64,000 nt of DNA from JBBDST01 sp040904765. Lineage in GTDB: Bacteria > Actinomycetota > Nitriliruptoria > Nitriliruptorales > Nitriliruptoraceae. Shown here one piece after another: positions 25,705-34,128 of this stretch. The stretch covers positions 65,360-129,359 of the forward strand of contig JBBDST010000026.1 of assembly GCA_040904765.1 (NCBI GenBank). The letters are read 5' to 3'. Made by a program: the position numbers and the translations under genes. Below the pieces are notes generated by a model, which searched no databases, was not told where the DNA came from, and was given only the letters and a program-made list of their open reading frames with translations. The stretch's first letter is position 1. Every line of letters begins with the position of its first letter.

Positions 25705-26814
25705 GTGGCAGACCTGTATGACGTTCTTGGCGTGGACCGCAGTGCGTCCGCGGATGATCTCAAACGTGCCTACCGGCGTAAAGCACGCGAGTGCCATCCT
25801 GATGCGGGTGGCAACGAGGAACAGTTCAAGTCGGTCACGCACGCCTATGAGGTGTTGAGTGATCGTTCGCGGCGCGCCCGCTACGACCAGTTTGGTGACG
25901 ACGGCACGTCACAAGCTCGCGGTGGCGGTGACCCGTTTGGCGGGTTTGGTGGCATCAATGACGTGATTGACGCGTTTTTTGGGCAAGGCTTCGGTCAGCA
26001 GACCGCCCGGCCACGTCGGACAACACCAGGTCGTGACGTGCTGGTTGCGGTTGGCATCACCCTTGAAGAAGTTGTTACCGGCACGACCCGCGACATTGAA
26101 GTTGATGTTGCCAGCACCTGTGATGCGTGTAGTGGTCATGGTGGCGCCGATGGAGGCAAAGCCGAGACCTGTGGCACTTGTGGTGGCGCAGGTCAGGTGC
26201 AACGGCTGATGCGAACCGCGTTTGGTCAGCTCGCCACCGCCACGGCATGTGACGCGTGCGGTGGCGAAGGGGCACGTCTGCGTGATCCCTGTCGGATCTG
26301 CGGCGGAGATGGCCGGGTACGGCAACAACGCGTCGTTACGGTCACGATCCCAGCAGGGCTTGAAACGGGCGACCGGCTGCCAGTGCGAGGCGAAGGCGAA
26401 GCCGGCCGTCGGAACGCTCCTGCCGGCGATTTGTATCTGCAAATTGATGTTGAACAACATCCGACGTTCCAACGCGACGGCCGCAAACTGATTGCCGCCG
26501 TAGGAGTTTCCTTTCCGGAAGTTGCCTTAGGGAGCACCGTTGAAGTTGACACGATCGATGGAGACACGGTCACAGTTGAGATTGCTGCAGGAACTCAGCC
26601 AGGTGACGTGTTGGTAGTGAAAAAAGCGGGCCTGCCGGTGCGAGGCGGTGGCCGTCGTGGCGATATGCATCTGCTCGTGCAAGTTGACGTGCCAAAGCAC
26701 CTGTCTGAGCAGCAATGCAGCCTGCTGCGTGATTTTGTGGCCGTGACAGGCGACACGCCAGATGCCAGCGACGACGGTTTCGTGGCACGCCTTAGACGGG
26801 TGTTTGACCGGTGA
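25705..26814 (+). CDS. dnaJ: chaperone protein DnaJ
   Basis: Hsp70 co-chaperone of 369 residues. It has the J domain (DLYDVLGVDRSASADDLKRA ... HPD in ECHPDAGGN), a Gly/Phe region (GGGDPFGGFGG), and four CxxCxGxG-type zinc repeats: CDACSGHG, CGTCGGAG, CDACGGEG and CRICGGDG. The C-terminal substrate-binding domains follow. The start is GTG at 25705 with a GAGG site upstream. The last codons overlap the rsmE start (GTGA). The hrcA-dnaJ pair suggests a shared heat-shock control. Confidence 0.97.
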   Translation: MADLYDVLGVDRSASADDLKRAYRRKARECHPDAGGNEEQFKSVTHAYEVLSDRSRRARYDQFGDDGTSQARGGGDPFGGFGGINDVIDAFFGQGFGQQTARPRRTTPGRDVLVAVGITLEEVVTGTTRDIEVDVASTCDACSGHGGADGGKAETCGTCGGAGQVQRLMRTAFGQLATATACDACGGEGARLRDPCRICGGDGRVRQQRVVTVTIPAGLETGDRLPVRGEGEAGRRNAPAGDLYLQIDVEQHPTFQRDGRKLIAAVGVSFPEVALGSTVEVDTIDGDTVTVEIAAGTQPGDVLVVKKAGLPVRGGGRRGDMHLLVQVDVPKHLSEQQCSLLRDFVAVTGDTPDASDDGFVARLRRVFDR

Positions 26815-27563
26815 GTCTCACCCCGTTTGTGTATGTTGATGCGCCGCTGGCCCAGTGCACACCAAACGACACGGTGACGTTAAGCGACGACGCGTGGAAA
26901 CATGTCACGACGGTGTTGCGCCTGAAAACCGGCATGCCGGTGATTGTCAGTGACGGTGCAGGTGTGAGTGTCGAGGCGACGATTGGCACGGCAAAGACGG
27001 TGACAATCGATGCGCCTGCCAGTTGGCTCGCGCCAGATGTTCCGGCCATAACGCTGGTGCAAAGTATTCCCAAACCCCGCAAACTTGACACGGTGGTGCG
27101 GCTTGCAACCGAAGCGGGTGTTGACACGTTGCAAACAGTCGCAACGAGCCGTAGCGGCGCGAAGTTAACTGATGTCACTCAACCGAAACTCTGGGCTCGA
27201 CTGGCGGCGATCGCGGATGCAGCCGGCGAGCAGGCGCGGCGGGCTAAGCGGCTAACACTTGCCCAGCCGGTGCCGTTTGACGAGCTATTTGACACGCTTA
27301 ATGGCATGCCTTGCCTTCTGGTTGACCCTGCCGGCGGCGGGTTTACGGCCGGTGTTACGGCGCTTTTCGAACAGATCGATAGGTACGGCACGTTGGCGGT
27401 GCTAATCGGCCCTGAAGGGGGCTTTAGCGGCCCAGAACGTGCGTTGGCGAAAGCCAACGGTGCCGTGGTCGTCCGGTTGGGTACGGCAGTGATGCGCACC
27501 GAACATGCTGGGATGGCGGCCGTGTCGGCAGCGATGGTGCTGTGTGGCCGTTTTGAGACATAA
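26811..27563 (+). CDS. rsmE: 16S rRNA (uracil-1498-N3)-methyltransferase
   Basis: SPOUT-class methyltransferase of 250 residues. The N-terminal PUA-like part (HVTTVLRLKTGMPVIVSDGAG) precedes the knotted SPOUT domain, with VQSIPKPRKLDTVVRLATEAGV, LIGPEGGFSGPERALAKANGA and VRLGTAVMRTEHAGMAAVSAAM, the SAM-binding trefoil signature (GPEGGFS and LG..ILR.ETA-like). The GTG start overlaps the dnaJ stop (GTGA). It is part of the hrcA-dnaJ-rsmE operon, a frequent bacterial order. Confidence 0.96.
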   Translation: MSLTPFVYVDAPLAQCTPNDTVTLSDDAWKHVTTVLRLKTGMPVIVSDGAGVSVEATIGTAKTVTIDAPASWLAPDVPAITLVQSIPKPRKLDTVVRLATEAGVDTLQTVATSRSGAKLTDVTQPKLWARLAAIADAAGEQARRAKRLTLAQPVPFDELFDTLNGMPCLLVDPAGGGFTAGVTALFEQIDRYGTLAVLIGPEGGFSGPERALAKANGAVVVRLGTAVMRTEHAGMAAVSAAMVLCGRFET

Positions 27564-27646
27564 CCGACCCTACACCGCGCTTTTGATCGCACGCCGGTAC
27601 GCTTAAAGAGACAGATCTGATCCCTGTCAAGGAGTGAACGACACCT

Positions 27647-28687
27647 GTGGCCAGAGCTAAACCTGCTGAACGTTCGTCCACGATGATTGATGGCCCGGTG
27701 GTGTCTGCAACCCGGCAGGTGGTGCATGTCGACGATGCACCCACAATGGTTGCGTTGCTTGGGGAACGTGACGAGTTCTTGAGGCTGATTGACACGCACA
27801 CACCTGGCACGATCCATGTGCGCGGCGATGCGATCACCGTCAATGCTGACACGACCGAAGAAACCGAACACACGGTCACCGTGTTTCGTGAACTGTTGGC
27901 GCTGATTGCCCGCGGCCAGACCGTCGATAAAGGGTTGGTGAAACAGGTGTTACGGATGCTTGATACGGGCGTGCAAGAACGTCCAAGTGAAGTCTTGTCC
28001 GAAGCGCTAGTAACCCACCGGGGCCGCACAATCCGGCCCAAAACGCTCGGGCAAAAAAAGTATTTGGATGCAATCCGGCAGAACACGGTCACGTTTGGGA
28101 TCGGTCCTGCCGGTACCGGCAAGACCTACCTTGCGATGGGCGCCGCAGTACAGGCGTTACGTGCCCAGCAGGTGAACCGGCTGATTCTTACCCGTCCGGC
28201 AGTTGAAGCTGGCGAAAAACTCGGGTTTTTGCCCGGCACCTTGCACGAAAAAATTGACCCGTACTTGAAACCGTTATGGGACGCCCTGCACGACATGATG
28301 GAGGCCCAAGAACTTATTGAGCATGTCGACCGGGGAACGATTGAAGTGGCGCCGTTGGCGTTCATGCGCGGCCGCACGTTGAACGACGCGTTTATCGTGC
28401 TGGATGAGGCGCAAAACACCACTCCCGAACAGATGAAAATGTTTCTCACCCGGATCGGTTTCAACGCCCGGGCAGTGATCACTGGCGATGTCAGTCAGAT
28501 CGACTTACCCAGCGGGAAACGTTCTGGCTTGCAGGTGGTACGCGACGTGCTTCAAGACATCGAAGGAGTGGCGTTTGCGATCCTTGATTCCGGCGACGTG
28601 GTCCGCCACCCGATTGTGCAACGCATCGTCGAGGCGTACGAGTCCTACGACAGCAACGCCGCAGCGGCGGCCCAAGTAAACGAGTAG
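27647..28687 (+). CDS. phoH: PhoH family ATPase/RNA helicase-like protein
   Basis: P-loop protein of 346 residues in the PhoH-like family (PhoL/YbeZ type). Walker A is GPAGTGKTYLAM, followed by ILTRPAVEAGEKLGFLPGTL, PLAFMRGRTLNDAFIVLDEAQNTTPEQM (Walker B with DEAQN) and ITGDVSQIDLP. The family is linked to rRNA maturation together with YbeY, which is the next gene. The GTG at 27647 is 12 bases after an AAGGAG, so the exact start is a little uncertain; an ATG at residue 13 (MIDGPVV) is an alternative. The stop is 2 bp before the ybeY start. Confidence 0.95.
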   Translation: MARAKPAERSSTMIDGPVVSATRQVVHVDDAPTMVALLGERDEFLRLIDTHTPGTIHVRGDAITVNADTTEETEHTVTVFRELLALIARGQTVDKGLVKQVLRMLDTGVQERPSEVLSEALVTHRGRTIRPKTLGQKKYLDAIRQNTVTFGIGPAGTGKTYLAMGAAVQALRAQQVNRLILTRPAVEAGEKLGFLPGTLHEKIDPYLKPLWDALHDMMEAQELIEHVDRGTIEVAPLAFMRGRTLNDAFIVLDEAQNTTPEQMKMFLTRIGFNARAVITGDVSQIDLPSGKRSGLQVVRDVLQDIEGVAFAILDSGDVVRHPIVQRIVEAYESYDSNAAAAAQVNE

Positions 28688-28689
28688 CC

Positions 28690-29148
28690 ATGCCGGTGTT
28701 TCTTGCAGACGAACAAACACACCCGGTGAATCATACGCTGCTAGTGGATGTGGCCCGTTTCGCGTTGGCGCAACTACGAGTCCCTGCCGAAATGGAACTG
28801 GCGTTGCTGCTCGTCGATGTTGACACGATCGCCGAGTTGAACCAGGAACATATGGGTCACGACGGCCCTACTGATGTGCTGGCGTTTCCCATCGACGAGC
28901 CTGGCGAGTCGGTGGCGGGGCCACCTGCAATCCTTGGCGACGTAGTGCTTTGTCCGGTTGTTGCCGGCGATCAGGCCGGCGTGAACGCGCACACGCTCGA
29001 TGAGGAACTGGCGATGCTGACGGTTCACGGCATCTTGCATCTGCTGGGTTGGGATCATCGTGACGGTGAAGAAGAAACCGCCATGTTTGCGCGTACGGCA
29101 GAACTTTTAGCTGCGTTTGGTGAAGACCAGCAGGCGAAACAGCTGTGA
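28690..29148 (+). CDS. ybeY: rRNA maturation endoribonuclease YbeY
   Basis: Zinc-dependent single-strand endoribonuclease of 152 residues. The zinc-binding motif is HGILHLLGWDH (H-x3-H-x5-H), at about residues 113-123, and the second conserved motif is GPTDVLAFPID. Length and motifs are typical. It lies directly after phoH and overlaps the next start (GTGA); phoH-ybeY-corC is a classical conserved order linked to 16S rRNA 3' maturation and ribosome quality control. Confidence 0.97.
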   Translation: MPVFLADEQTHPVNHTLLVDVARFALAQLRVPAEMELALLLVDVDTIAELNQEHMGHDGPTDVLAFPIDEPGESVAGPPAILGDVVLCPVVAGDQAGVNAHTLDEELAMLTVHGILHLLGWDHRDGEEETAMFARTAELLAAFGEDQQAKQL

Positions 29149-30431
29149 GCCTCATCGTGTTTGGTGTCGGTTTAATGGGCGTGTTTGCGCTGGCTGCAGC
29201 GATGGACACGGTCCTCGAACGGCTCGAACGGGTTCGGGTGTTGCGCCTCGTTGAAGAAGATGGCGGGTTTGGGACTGACGCGTTGCTGTGGCTGTTTGAG
29301 CATCGGGCCCGTGCCCGTGACACGCTGTTGGCCGTGCGTCTTGTGGCTGCCATCAGCATTGCCGGCCTGGTCGTGTATGTCACGTTTGGTCAGGCTGTGA
29401 CCCTTGGGCGGCTCGCAGGTGTGATGGCTGCCACTGCAGCCGGTTTGATTCTGGTTGATGTTGTGGCGCGCCTGATGGCACTCACAAACCGGGAGACGTT
29501 GGGTCGCAGATTTGCTCCGCTCACGGTGGCATTAGTGCGCCTGTTTACGCCGGTCGCAGTAATCAGCGTCGGCCTTGGGCGTCTGGCGTTGAGGGCAGCT
29601 GGGGACCTGTCAAGTCCGAACGCGTCTGATGAGGAACTCAACCGTCTGGCGCTTGACGATGAAGCGACCAGTGAAGAGATCGAACCGGAAGAACGGGCGA
29701 TGATCCGGTCAATTTTTGAACTGGGTGATCGTCGGGTACGTGAAATTATGGTGCCTCGACCAGACATGGTTGCTGCATCGTCTGATGCGACTGTTGCGGC
29801 CGTGTTGAATCTGATTATTGACGCCGGTTTTTCGCGTCTGCCGGTGCATGACGTTGACGACAACGACCGCATCGTCGGGGTCGTGTATGCGAAAGATCTG
29901 CTGGCCAAAATCGCCAACGACTCGTCGTTTAGCGCTTGGCACACGTTGCTGCGTTCGCCGACATTTGTGCCGGAAACAAAACGGGTGGATGACCTGTTGC
30001 GTGAACTGCAAGCCGGGACGGTGCATCTGGTGTTTGTGGTTGACGAGTATGGCGAACTGGTGGGTTTGGTCACGATCGAAGACATTTTGGAAGAGATCGT
30101 CGGCGAAATTGTGGATGAATATGACCAGCAGATCGAGTTGAGTGAGCCACTTGGTGACAACCGGTGGCGCATTGATGGGCGCATGACGGTGAGTGACTTC
30201 AACGAGCATTTCATGCTCGATCTGCCTGTCGATGAAGGCTATGACACGGTTGGTGGCATGGTGTTTGCGATGCTTGGCGAGCTGCCCAGTGGGGGCGAAC
30301 AGCTTGATGTTGACCTGCTCAGCATCACGGTCGAACAGGTGCAGGGTCGCCGGATTGGTGCCGTCATCGTTGAACCTCGTGACGATACAGCGGCCAACGA
30401 CACGGCAACCAACGGGGCGACAGACCTGTGA
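29145..30431 (+). CDS. HlyC/CorC family transporter-like protein with CBS domains
   Basis: Membrane protein of 428 residues. The N-terminal 155 residues contain three or four hydrophobic stretches (DUF21-like, though divergent). Residues about 190-320 hold two CBS domains, with EIMVPRPDMVAAS, AGFSRLPVHDVDDNDRIVG and VFVVDEYGELVGLVTIEDILEEIVGEI, all typical. The C-terminal CorC_HlyC domain contains GRMTVSDFNE and YDTVGGMVFAMLGELPSGGE. The family is linked to Mg2+/Co2+ resistance or transport. Coupled by GTGA overlaps to ybeY upstream and cdd downstream. Confidence 0.93.
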   Translation: MSLIVFGVGLMGVFALAAAMDTVLERLERVRVLRLVEEDGGFGTDALLWLFEHRARARDTLLAVRLVAAISIAGLVVYVTFGQAVTLGRLAGVMAATAAGLILVDVVARLMALTNRETLGRRFAPLTVALVRLFTPVAVISVGLGRLALRAAGDLSSPNASDEELNRLALDDEATSEEIEPEERAMIRSIFELGDRRVREIMVPRPDMVAASSDATVAAVLNLIIDAGFSRLPVHDVDDNDRIVGVVYAKDLLAKIANDSSFSAWHTLLRSPTFVPETKRVDDLLRELQAGTVHLVFVVDEYGELVGLVTIEDILEEIVGEIVDEYDQQIELSEPLGDNRWRIDGRMTVSDFNEHFMLDLPVDEGYDTVGGMVFAMLGELPSGGEQLDVDLLSITVEQVQGRRIGAVIVEPRDDTAANDTATNGATDL

Positions 30432-30868
30432 CCACTTTTGACACTGACGTCGATGCGCAACTGTTGCAGCGTGCGCGCAAAGCTAAAGTGCGCGCGTACG
30501 CCCCCTATTCGGGTTTTCACGTTGGTGCTGCCTTGCTTACTAGTGACGGGGACGTGTTTACGGGCGTGAATGTCGAAAACGTGTCGTTTGGGTTGACGTT
30601 ATGTGCCGAACGGGTGGCGATCGGAGCCATGATTGCAACCGCCGGGCCACGTACGTTGATTGATGCGATTGCGGTGGTGGGTGATGGACATGATGCGCTG
30701 ATGCCTTGTGGTGCCTGCCGACAGGTCCTGCACGAATTTGGGGCCATGGCGCGGGTGATCGCTTCAGGTGACGGCGGCATGCCGGTTGTGACGAGCATGG
30801 TTGAACTTCTGCCGCGGCCTTTTTCCGCATTACGGTTAGGTCAAGGACGTGACGGCAACGATGGGTAA
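30428..30868 (+). CDS. cdd: cytidine deaminase
   Basis: Zinc enzyme converting (deoxy)cytidine to (deoxy)uridine for pyrimidine salvage, 146 residues, the length of the homotetrameric type. The zinc and catalytic motifs are complete: LCAERVAI (C-A-E) and MPCGACRQVLHEF (P-C-x2-C). The N-terminal AYAPYSGFHVGAALL is the substrate-binding signature. GTG start overlapping the upstream stop. Together with deoC at 39075 it gives the cell two nucleoside salvage enzymes in this window. Confidence 0.97.
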   Translation: MTTFDTDVDAQLLQRARKAKVRAYAPYSGFHVGAALLTSDGDVFTGVNVENVSFGLTLCAERVAIGAMIATAGPRTLIDAIAVVGDGHDALMPCGACRQVLHEFGAMARVIASGDGGMPVVTSMVELLPRPFSALRLGQGRDGNDG

Positions 30869-30870
30869 AC

Positions 30871-31827
30871 ATGACTGAGCTTGACCGCGACGCGATTCTT
30901 GCCGGCATGAACGACACGGTCGGGCCGGATCATCGCGCGGGCATTGTGGCGCTGGTTGGCCGGCCAAACACCGGTAAGTCGACGCTGTTAAATACGCTGC
31001 TGAGTGCCAAAATTGCGATTGTCACGCCGGTTGCCGGCACCACCCGTAACACTATCCGTGGCGTGTTGACACAACCAGACGCCCAGATCGTGTTTGTGGA
31101 TACCCCTGGTGTGACGAAACCAAAAACGTTGCTGGCGCAGCGGTTAAACGACCGGGTGCGTTCGACGTGGTCGGGGATGGACGCGATCGTGTTGCTGGTT
31201 GATGCGGCTGCAGGTATTGGCCGGGGGGATCAGTTTTTGGCTGAGCAGGTGTTGGCCACCGGCGTGCCGGTGGTAGCGGTTGCCAACAAGATTGACCGGC
31301 TGGGTTCTGCCGAGGCAGCGTTGCCATTGTTGCAACAGTTGGCTGGGCTTGAAACGGCGACACGAAAATTTCATGCGATCGTGCCGGTGTCGGCGAAAGC
31401 AAACACGAATGTCGACCGGCTTTTGACGTTGGTGACCGCCCTGGTGCCCCTTGGTGGGCGGCTGGTGTCAGACACGATGGTGCACGATCAGACGCCGGAA
31501 CATTTCGCGGCTGAGGTGTTGCGTGAACAGCTGATTGGTCGTGCCCGTCAAGAGCTGCCCCATTCGATTGCGGTGGTGGTTGAGTCGTTCACAACGGACG
31601 AAAACAACGCTGACCTGCTGCATATTGATGCCGAAATTTTTGTGGAACGGCCCAGTCAAAAAGGGATTGTGATCGGCAAAAACGGCGAAAATTTGAAAGC
31701 CGCCGCAACGGCGGCCCGTCACGAACTGGAACGTCTGTTTGGGATGCGCGTGTTTTTACGCACTCATGTCCGGGTGGCCAAAGAATGGCAGCGTGACCCC
31801 AAAGCACTCGACCGGCTCGGGTTTTAA
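30871..31827 (+). CDS. era: GTPase Era
   Basis: Essential GTPase of 318 residues that binds the 3' end of 16S rRNA. G1 is VGRPNTGKST, with T where most Era proteins have V (GRPNVGKST), which is a neutral variant. G2 and G3 are TTRNTIRGV and FVDTPGV, and G4 NKID. The C-terminal KH domain contains VIGKNGENLKAAATAARHEL. The ATG at 30871 lies just after the cdd stop. The N-terminus of about 20 residues before the G domain is longer than average; an ATG at 30907 would remove 12 residues. The operon order cdd-era-recO-uppS is conserved in many actinobacteria. Confidence 0.96.
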   Translation: MTELDRDAILAGMNDTVGPDHRAGIVALVGRPNTGKSTLLNTLLSAKIAIVTPVAGTTRNTIRGVLTQPDAQIVFVDTPGVTKPKTLLAQRLNDRVRSTWSGMDAIVLLVDAAAGIGRGDQFLAEQVLATGVPVVAVANKIDRLGSAEAALPLLQQLAGLETATRKFHAIVPVSAKANTNVDRLLTLVTALVPLGGRLVSDTMVHDQTPEHFAAEVLREQLIGRARQELPHSIAVVVESFTTDENNADLLHIDAEIFVERPSQKGIVIGKNGENLKAAATAARHELERLFGMRVFLRTHVRVAKEWQRDPKALDRLGF

Positions 31828-32103
31828 ATGACCGGACCCTTAGCGCTTACGATCGTGACGGTCGTTGACGGCGAGTTTGATGTCACCGTCAACGACCAGC
31901 TGGTGCGGGTGTTTGTGCCGCCAGGTTTAGGTGTTGCGGGGGTTGACGATGAGACGTTTGTTGTCCAGGTCCTCACTGTGCTGGCCGAGCGCGCAACGCC
32001 GTTGCCGTCGGTGCTTGATCTGGCCCAGGTGGTTGCGCGGCAACCGCAACTGTTACAGCAGATAAGCGACACGCTAGACAACGATGAGGCCGATACTGTC
32101 TAG
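31828..32103 (+). CDS. hypothetical protein downstream of era
   Basis: Protein of 91 residues that I do not recognise. Its ATG immediately follows the era stop (TAAATG). The first 40 residues look like a small beta sheet (LTIVTVVDGEFDVTVNDQLV, RVFVPPGLG), and the rest is helical and acidic (ETFVVQVLTVLAER, SVLDLAQVVARQPQLLQQI), with an acidic C-terminus. There is no signal peptide or membrane segment. Position within the era-recO operon suggests a housekeeping role, but no function can be proposed. Confidence 0.7.
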   Translation: MTGPLALTIVTVVDGEFDVTVNDQLVRVFVPPGLGVAGVDDETFVVQVLTVLAERATPLPSVLDLAQVVARQPQLLQQISDTLDNDEADTV

Positions 32104-32146
32104 CAGGCGCTACCCGCACCATGGCCTAACGCGCAAAGGAGTAGGT

Positions 32147-32779
32147 GTGACCACGATCCTTTTGCTGCGGCATGCAACGACGGCTGCGACCGGTCGACGT
32201 TTGGGCGGATGGACCCCCGGCGTGCATCTTGATAAGGCCGGGCAAAAAGCTGCCGCAACCGTCGGTGAGGCTCTTGGGGGTCAGCCAATCGCAGCCGTGT
32301 ATGCCTCACCGTTAGAACGCACCCGTGAAACGGCTGCGCCGGTTGCCAAACCGCATGGTGTGCGGGTGAAGGTGCGTCGCGAACTGGGCGAAGTGGAGTA
32401 TGGGACGTGGACCAACCAGCCGCTGTCGCGGTTACGGAAACGGCCCCTGTGGGGCCCGATTCAAACCGTGCCGTCACGGGTGACATTTCCTGAAGGAGAA
32501 TCGCTGCGAGCCGCCCAGTTTCGGGCTGTTTCGTTTGTGGAGTCGCTGGTCGTGACCCATCCTGATGAATGGGTGGTGTGTGTGAGTCATGCGGATGTGA
32601 TTAAGGCGGTGCTGGCGCAGTTCCTTGGGATGCCCCTTGACGTGTTTCAGCGTTTACGCATCGATCCGGCATCCGTGTCGGTGTTACAACTGTCGGCCTA
32701 CGAGCAGATGGTCGATCACATCAATCTTGCCCCGGGTGCGCTTGACGCGACCTTTGGGGATCGAAAGGCTGGCACGTGA
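32147..32779 (+). CDS. histidine phosphatase family protein (MSMEG_4193-type)
   Basis: Branch-1 histidine phosphatase of 210 residues. The catalytic motif LLLRHATTAATG (R-H) is at the start, and ASPLERTRETAAP, with the second catalytic-core Arg, and VCVSHADVIKAVLAQ, with the second His, follow in order. I choose GTG at 32147, five bases after AAGGAG. It resembles the actinobacterial 'MSMEG_4193 family putative phosphomutase', which in other species sits beside DUF3090 and SCO1664-type genes, as here. The substrate is unknown. Confidence 0.9.
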   Translation: MTTILLLRHATTAATGRRLGGWTPGVHLDKAGQKAAATVGEALGGQPIAAVYASPLERTRETAAPVAKPHGVRVKVRRELGEVEYGTWTNQPLSRLRKRPLWGPIQTVPSRVTFPEGESLRAAQFRAVSFVESLVVTHPDEWVVCVSHADVIKAVLAQFLGMPLDVFQRLRIDPASVSVLQLSAYEQMVDHINLAPGALDATFGDRKAGT

Positions 32780-33276
32780 GCCACCAAGAACTGTTACAGC
32801 CACATCATGCAACGGTCGGTTTTGAAGGGGTACCGGGACAACGCCGGTTCTATTTTCAGGCACAAGACACCGATATCCACGTTGCTGTTTTGATTGAAAA
32901 AGTGCAGGCGGTCGGTTTGGCTGAACTGTTGGCAGCGACCTTGCAGCGGGTCGGTGTGACGGTTGCCACCGACTGGGACCGGGCCGCGATGGCGTTACGT
33001 GAACCGGTTGAGGCGTTGTGGCGTGCAGGTGAAATCGGTGTCGGGGGAGATGAGCATGCGCCGCAGGTGCTGGTCGAATTGAACGGGTTTGATGCCCTTG
33101 GTGAAGCTCACAGCGCACACGTGTGGCTCGACACCGATCAGGCCCGACGTCTGGCAGCACACGCGTTTGAGGTTGCCGATCAGGGTCGTCCGCCGTGTGA
33201 CTTGTGCGGCCAACCGGTGACACCAGGGGCCACGCATGCTTGCCCGTCAACGAACGGTCACGGGCGACACGGCTGA
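32776..33276 (+). CDS. DUF3090 family protein
   Basis: Protein of 166 residues of an actinobacterial family without known function. Typical parts are the start GFEGVPGQRRFYFQAQ, an internal VAVLIEKVQAVGLAELLA, and the C-terminal RPPCDLCGQPVTPGATHACPSTNGH, which holds CxxC and a further Cys/His pair and is probably a zinc knuckle. Its GTG overlaps the stop of the phosphatase (GTGA) and its stop overlaps the next start (TGATG), so the three genes are strictly coupled. Confidence 0.9.
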   Translation: MSHQELLQPHHATVGFEGVPGQRRFYFQAQDTDIHVAVLIEKVQAVGLAELLAATLQRVGVTVATDWDRAAMALREPVEALWRAGEIGVGGDEHAPQVLVELNGFDALGEAHSAHVWLDTDQARRLAAHAFEVADQGRPPCDLCGQPVTPGATHACPSTNGHGRHG

Positions 33277-34106
33277 TGAATGACCAGTCAGACGTTACTG
33301 AACTGCCATTAGCGCCACTTTCTTGGCCTGTTCGGGTGCTTGGACGGTTTGTGAACGCATCCAATTCGGCCCTGCTGGTTGAACTTGTTGACGGTGATGG
33401 CGTTTTGGTCGAACGTGACAAAGAGGTTGAGCTTGCGACCCTGCCTTGGCAACGTCTGGCCGTGTATAAACCGCAAAAAGGTGAGGTGCCCCTGTGGGAT
33501 TTTCCTCCCGGCACGCTTCATCAGCGAGAAGTTGCGGCGTATCGGGTGAGTGAAGCGTTGGGGTTTGATTTCGTACCGGAAACGGTGTTGCGAGACGATC
33601 TTCCCTATGGTCCAGGTAGTGTGCAACGGTTCGTGCCGCATGACCCGTGGTGGCAGTATTTCACGGTGGTTGCCCATCATGCAGAACGGTTCAGTGTCGC
33701 GTTGATGAAGATGGTGCTGTTCGATTTGATTGTCGCCAACGCCGATCGCAAGGCCGGTCATGTGCTGGTGCGCGATGTGCGGGTCGCACCGGGCGGGGCA
33801 CTTGACGATCCTGATGTGCCTCTTGCGGCGAGTTTGGCGCTGGTTGATCATGGGGTGTGTTTCCATGAGGAGCAGAAACTGCGCACCGTCGCATGGGATT
33901 TTGCCGGCGCGCATGTTCCCGAAGCACTCCATGCGGTCGTCAGCCAGGCGTATGACACGTTTGATGACACGCTTGGTGACACGCTGCTAGGGCTGTTGTC
34001 GCCCAAGGAAATTGAGGCGTGCCGCAACCGGATGGGGGATGTGCTGACGTTGCAAACGTTCCCGCAACCACACGACGAACGGGCTTTTCCGTGGCCGCTG
34101 GTGTGA
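33276..34106 (+). CDS. SCO1664 family protein (PI3K/PI4K-like fold)
   Basis: Protein of 276 residues. The start ATG at 33276 overlaps the DUF3090 stop (TGATG). Family features are the early LVELVDGDG, the lysine in RLAVYKPQKGEVPLWDFPPGTL, EVAAYRVSEALGFDFVPETV, VQRFVPHD, and the catalytic-like VLFDLIVANADRKAGHVLV and LALVDHGVCFH (D-N-D/DHG as in atypical lipid-kinase folds). This set places it in the SCO1664 family, which forms the third member of a conserved actinobacterial gene triad. Kinase activity is inferred from the fold and not proven. Confidence 0.88.
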   Translation: MNDQSDVTELPLAPLSWPVRVLGRFVNASNSALLVELVDGDGVLVERDKEVELATLPWQRLAVYKPQKGEVPLWDFPPGTLHQREVAAYRVSEALGFDFVPETVLRDDLPYGPGSVQRFVPHDPWWQYFTVVAHHAERFSVALMKMVLFDLIVANADRKAGHVLVRDVRVAPGGALDDPDVPLAASLALVDHGVCFHEEQKLRTVAWDFAGAHVPEALHAVVSQAYDTFDDTLGDTLLGLLSPKEIEACRNRMGDVLTLQTFPQPHDERAFPWPLV

Positions 34107-34128
34107 TCTGTGTGGTCAGGTCCACCTG

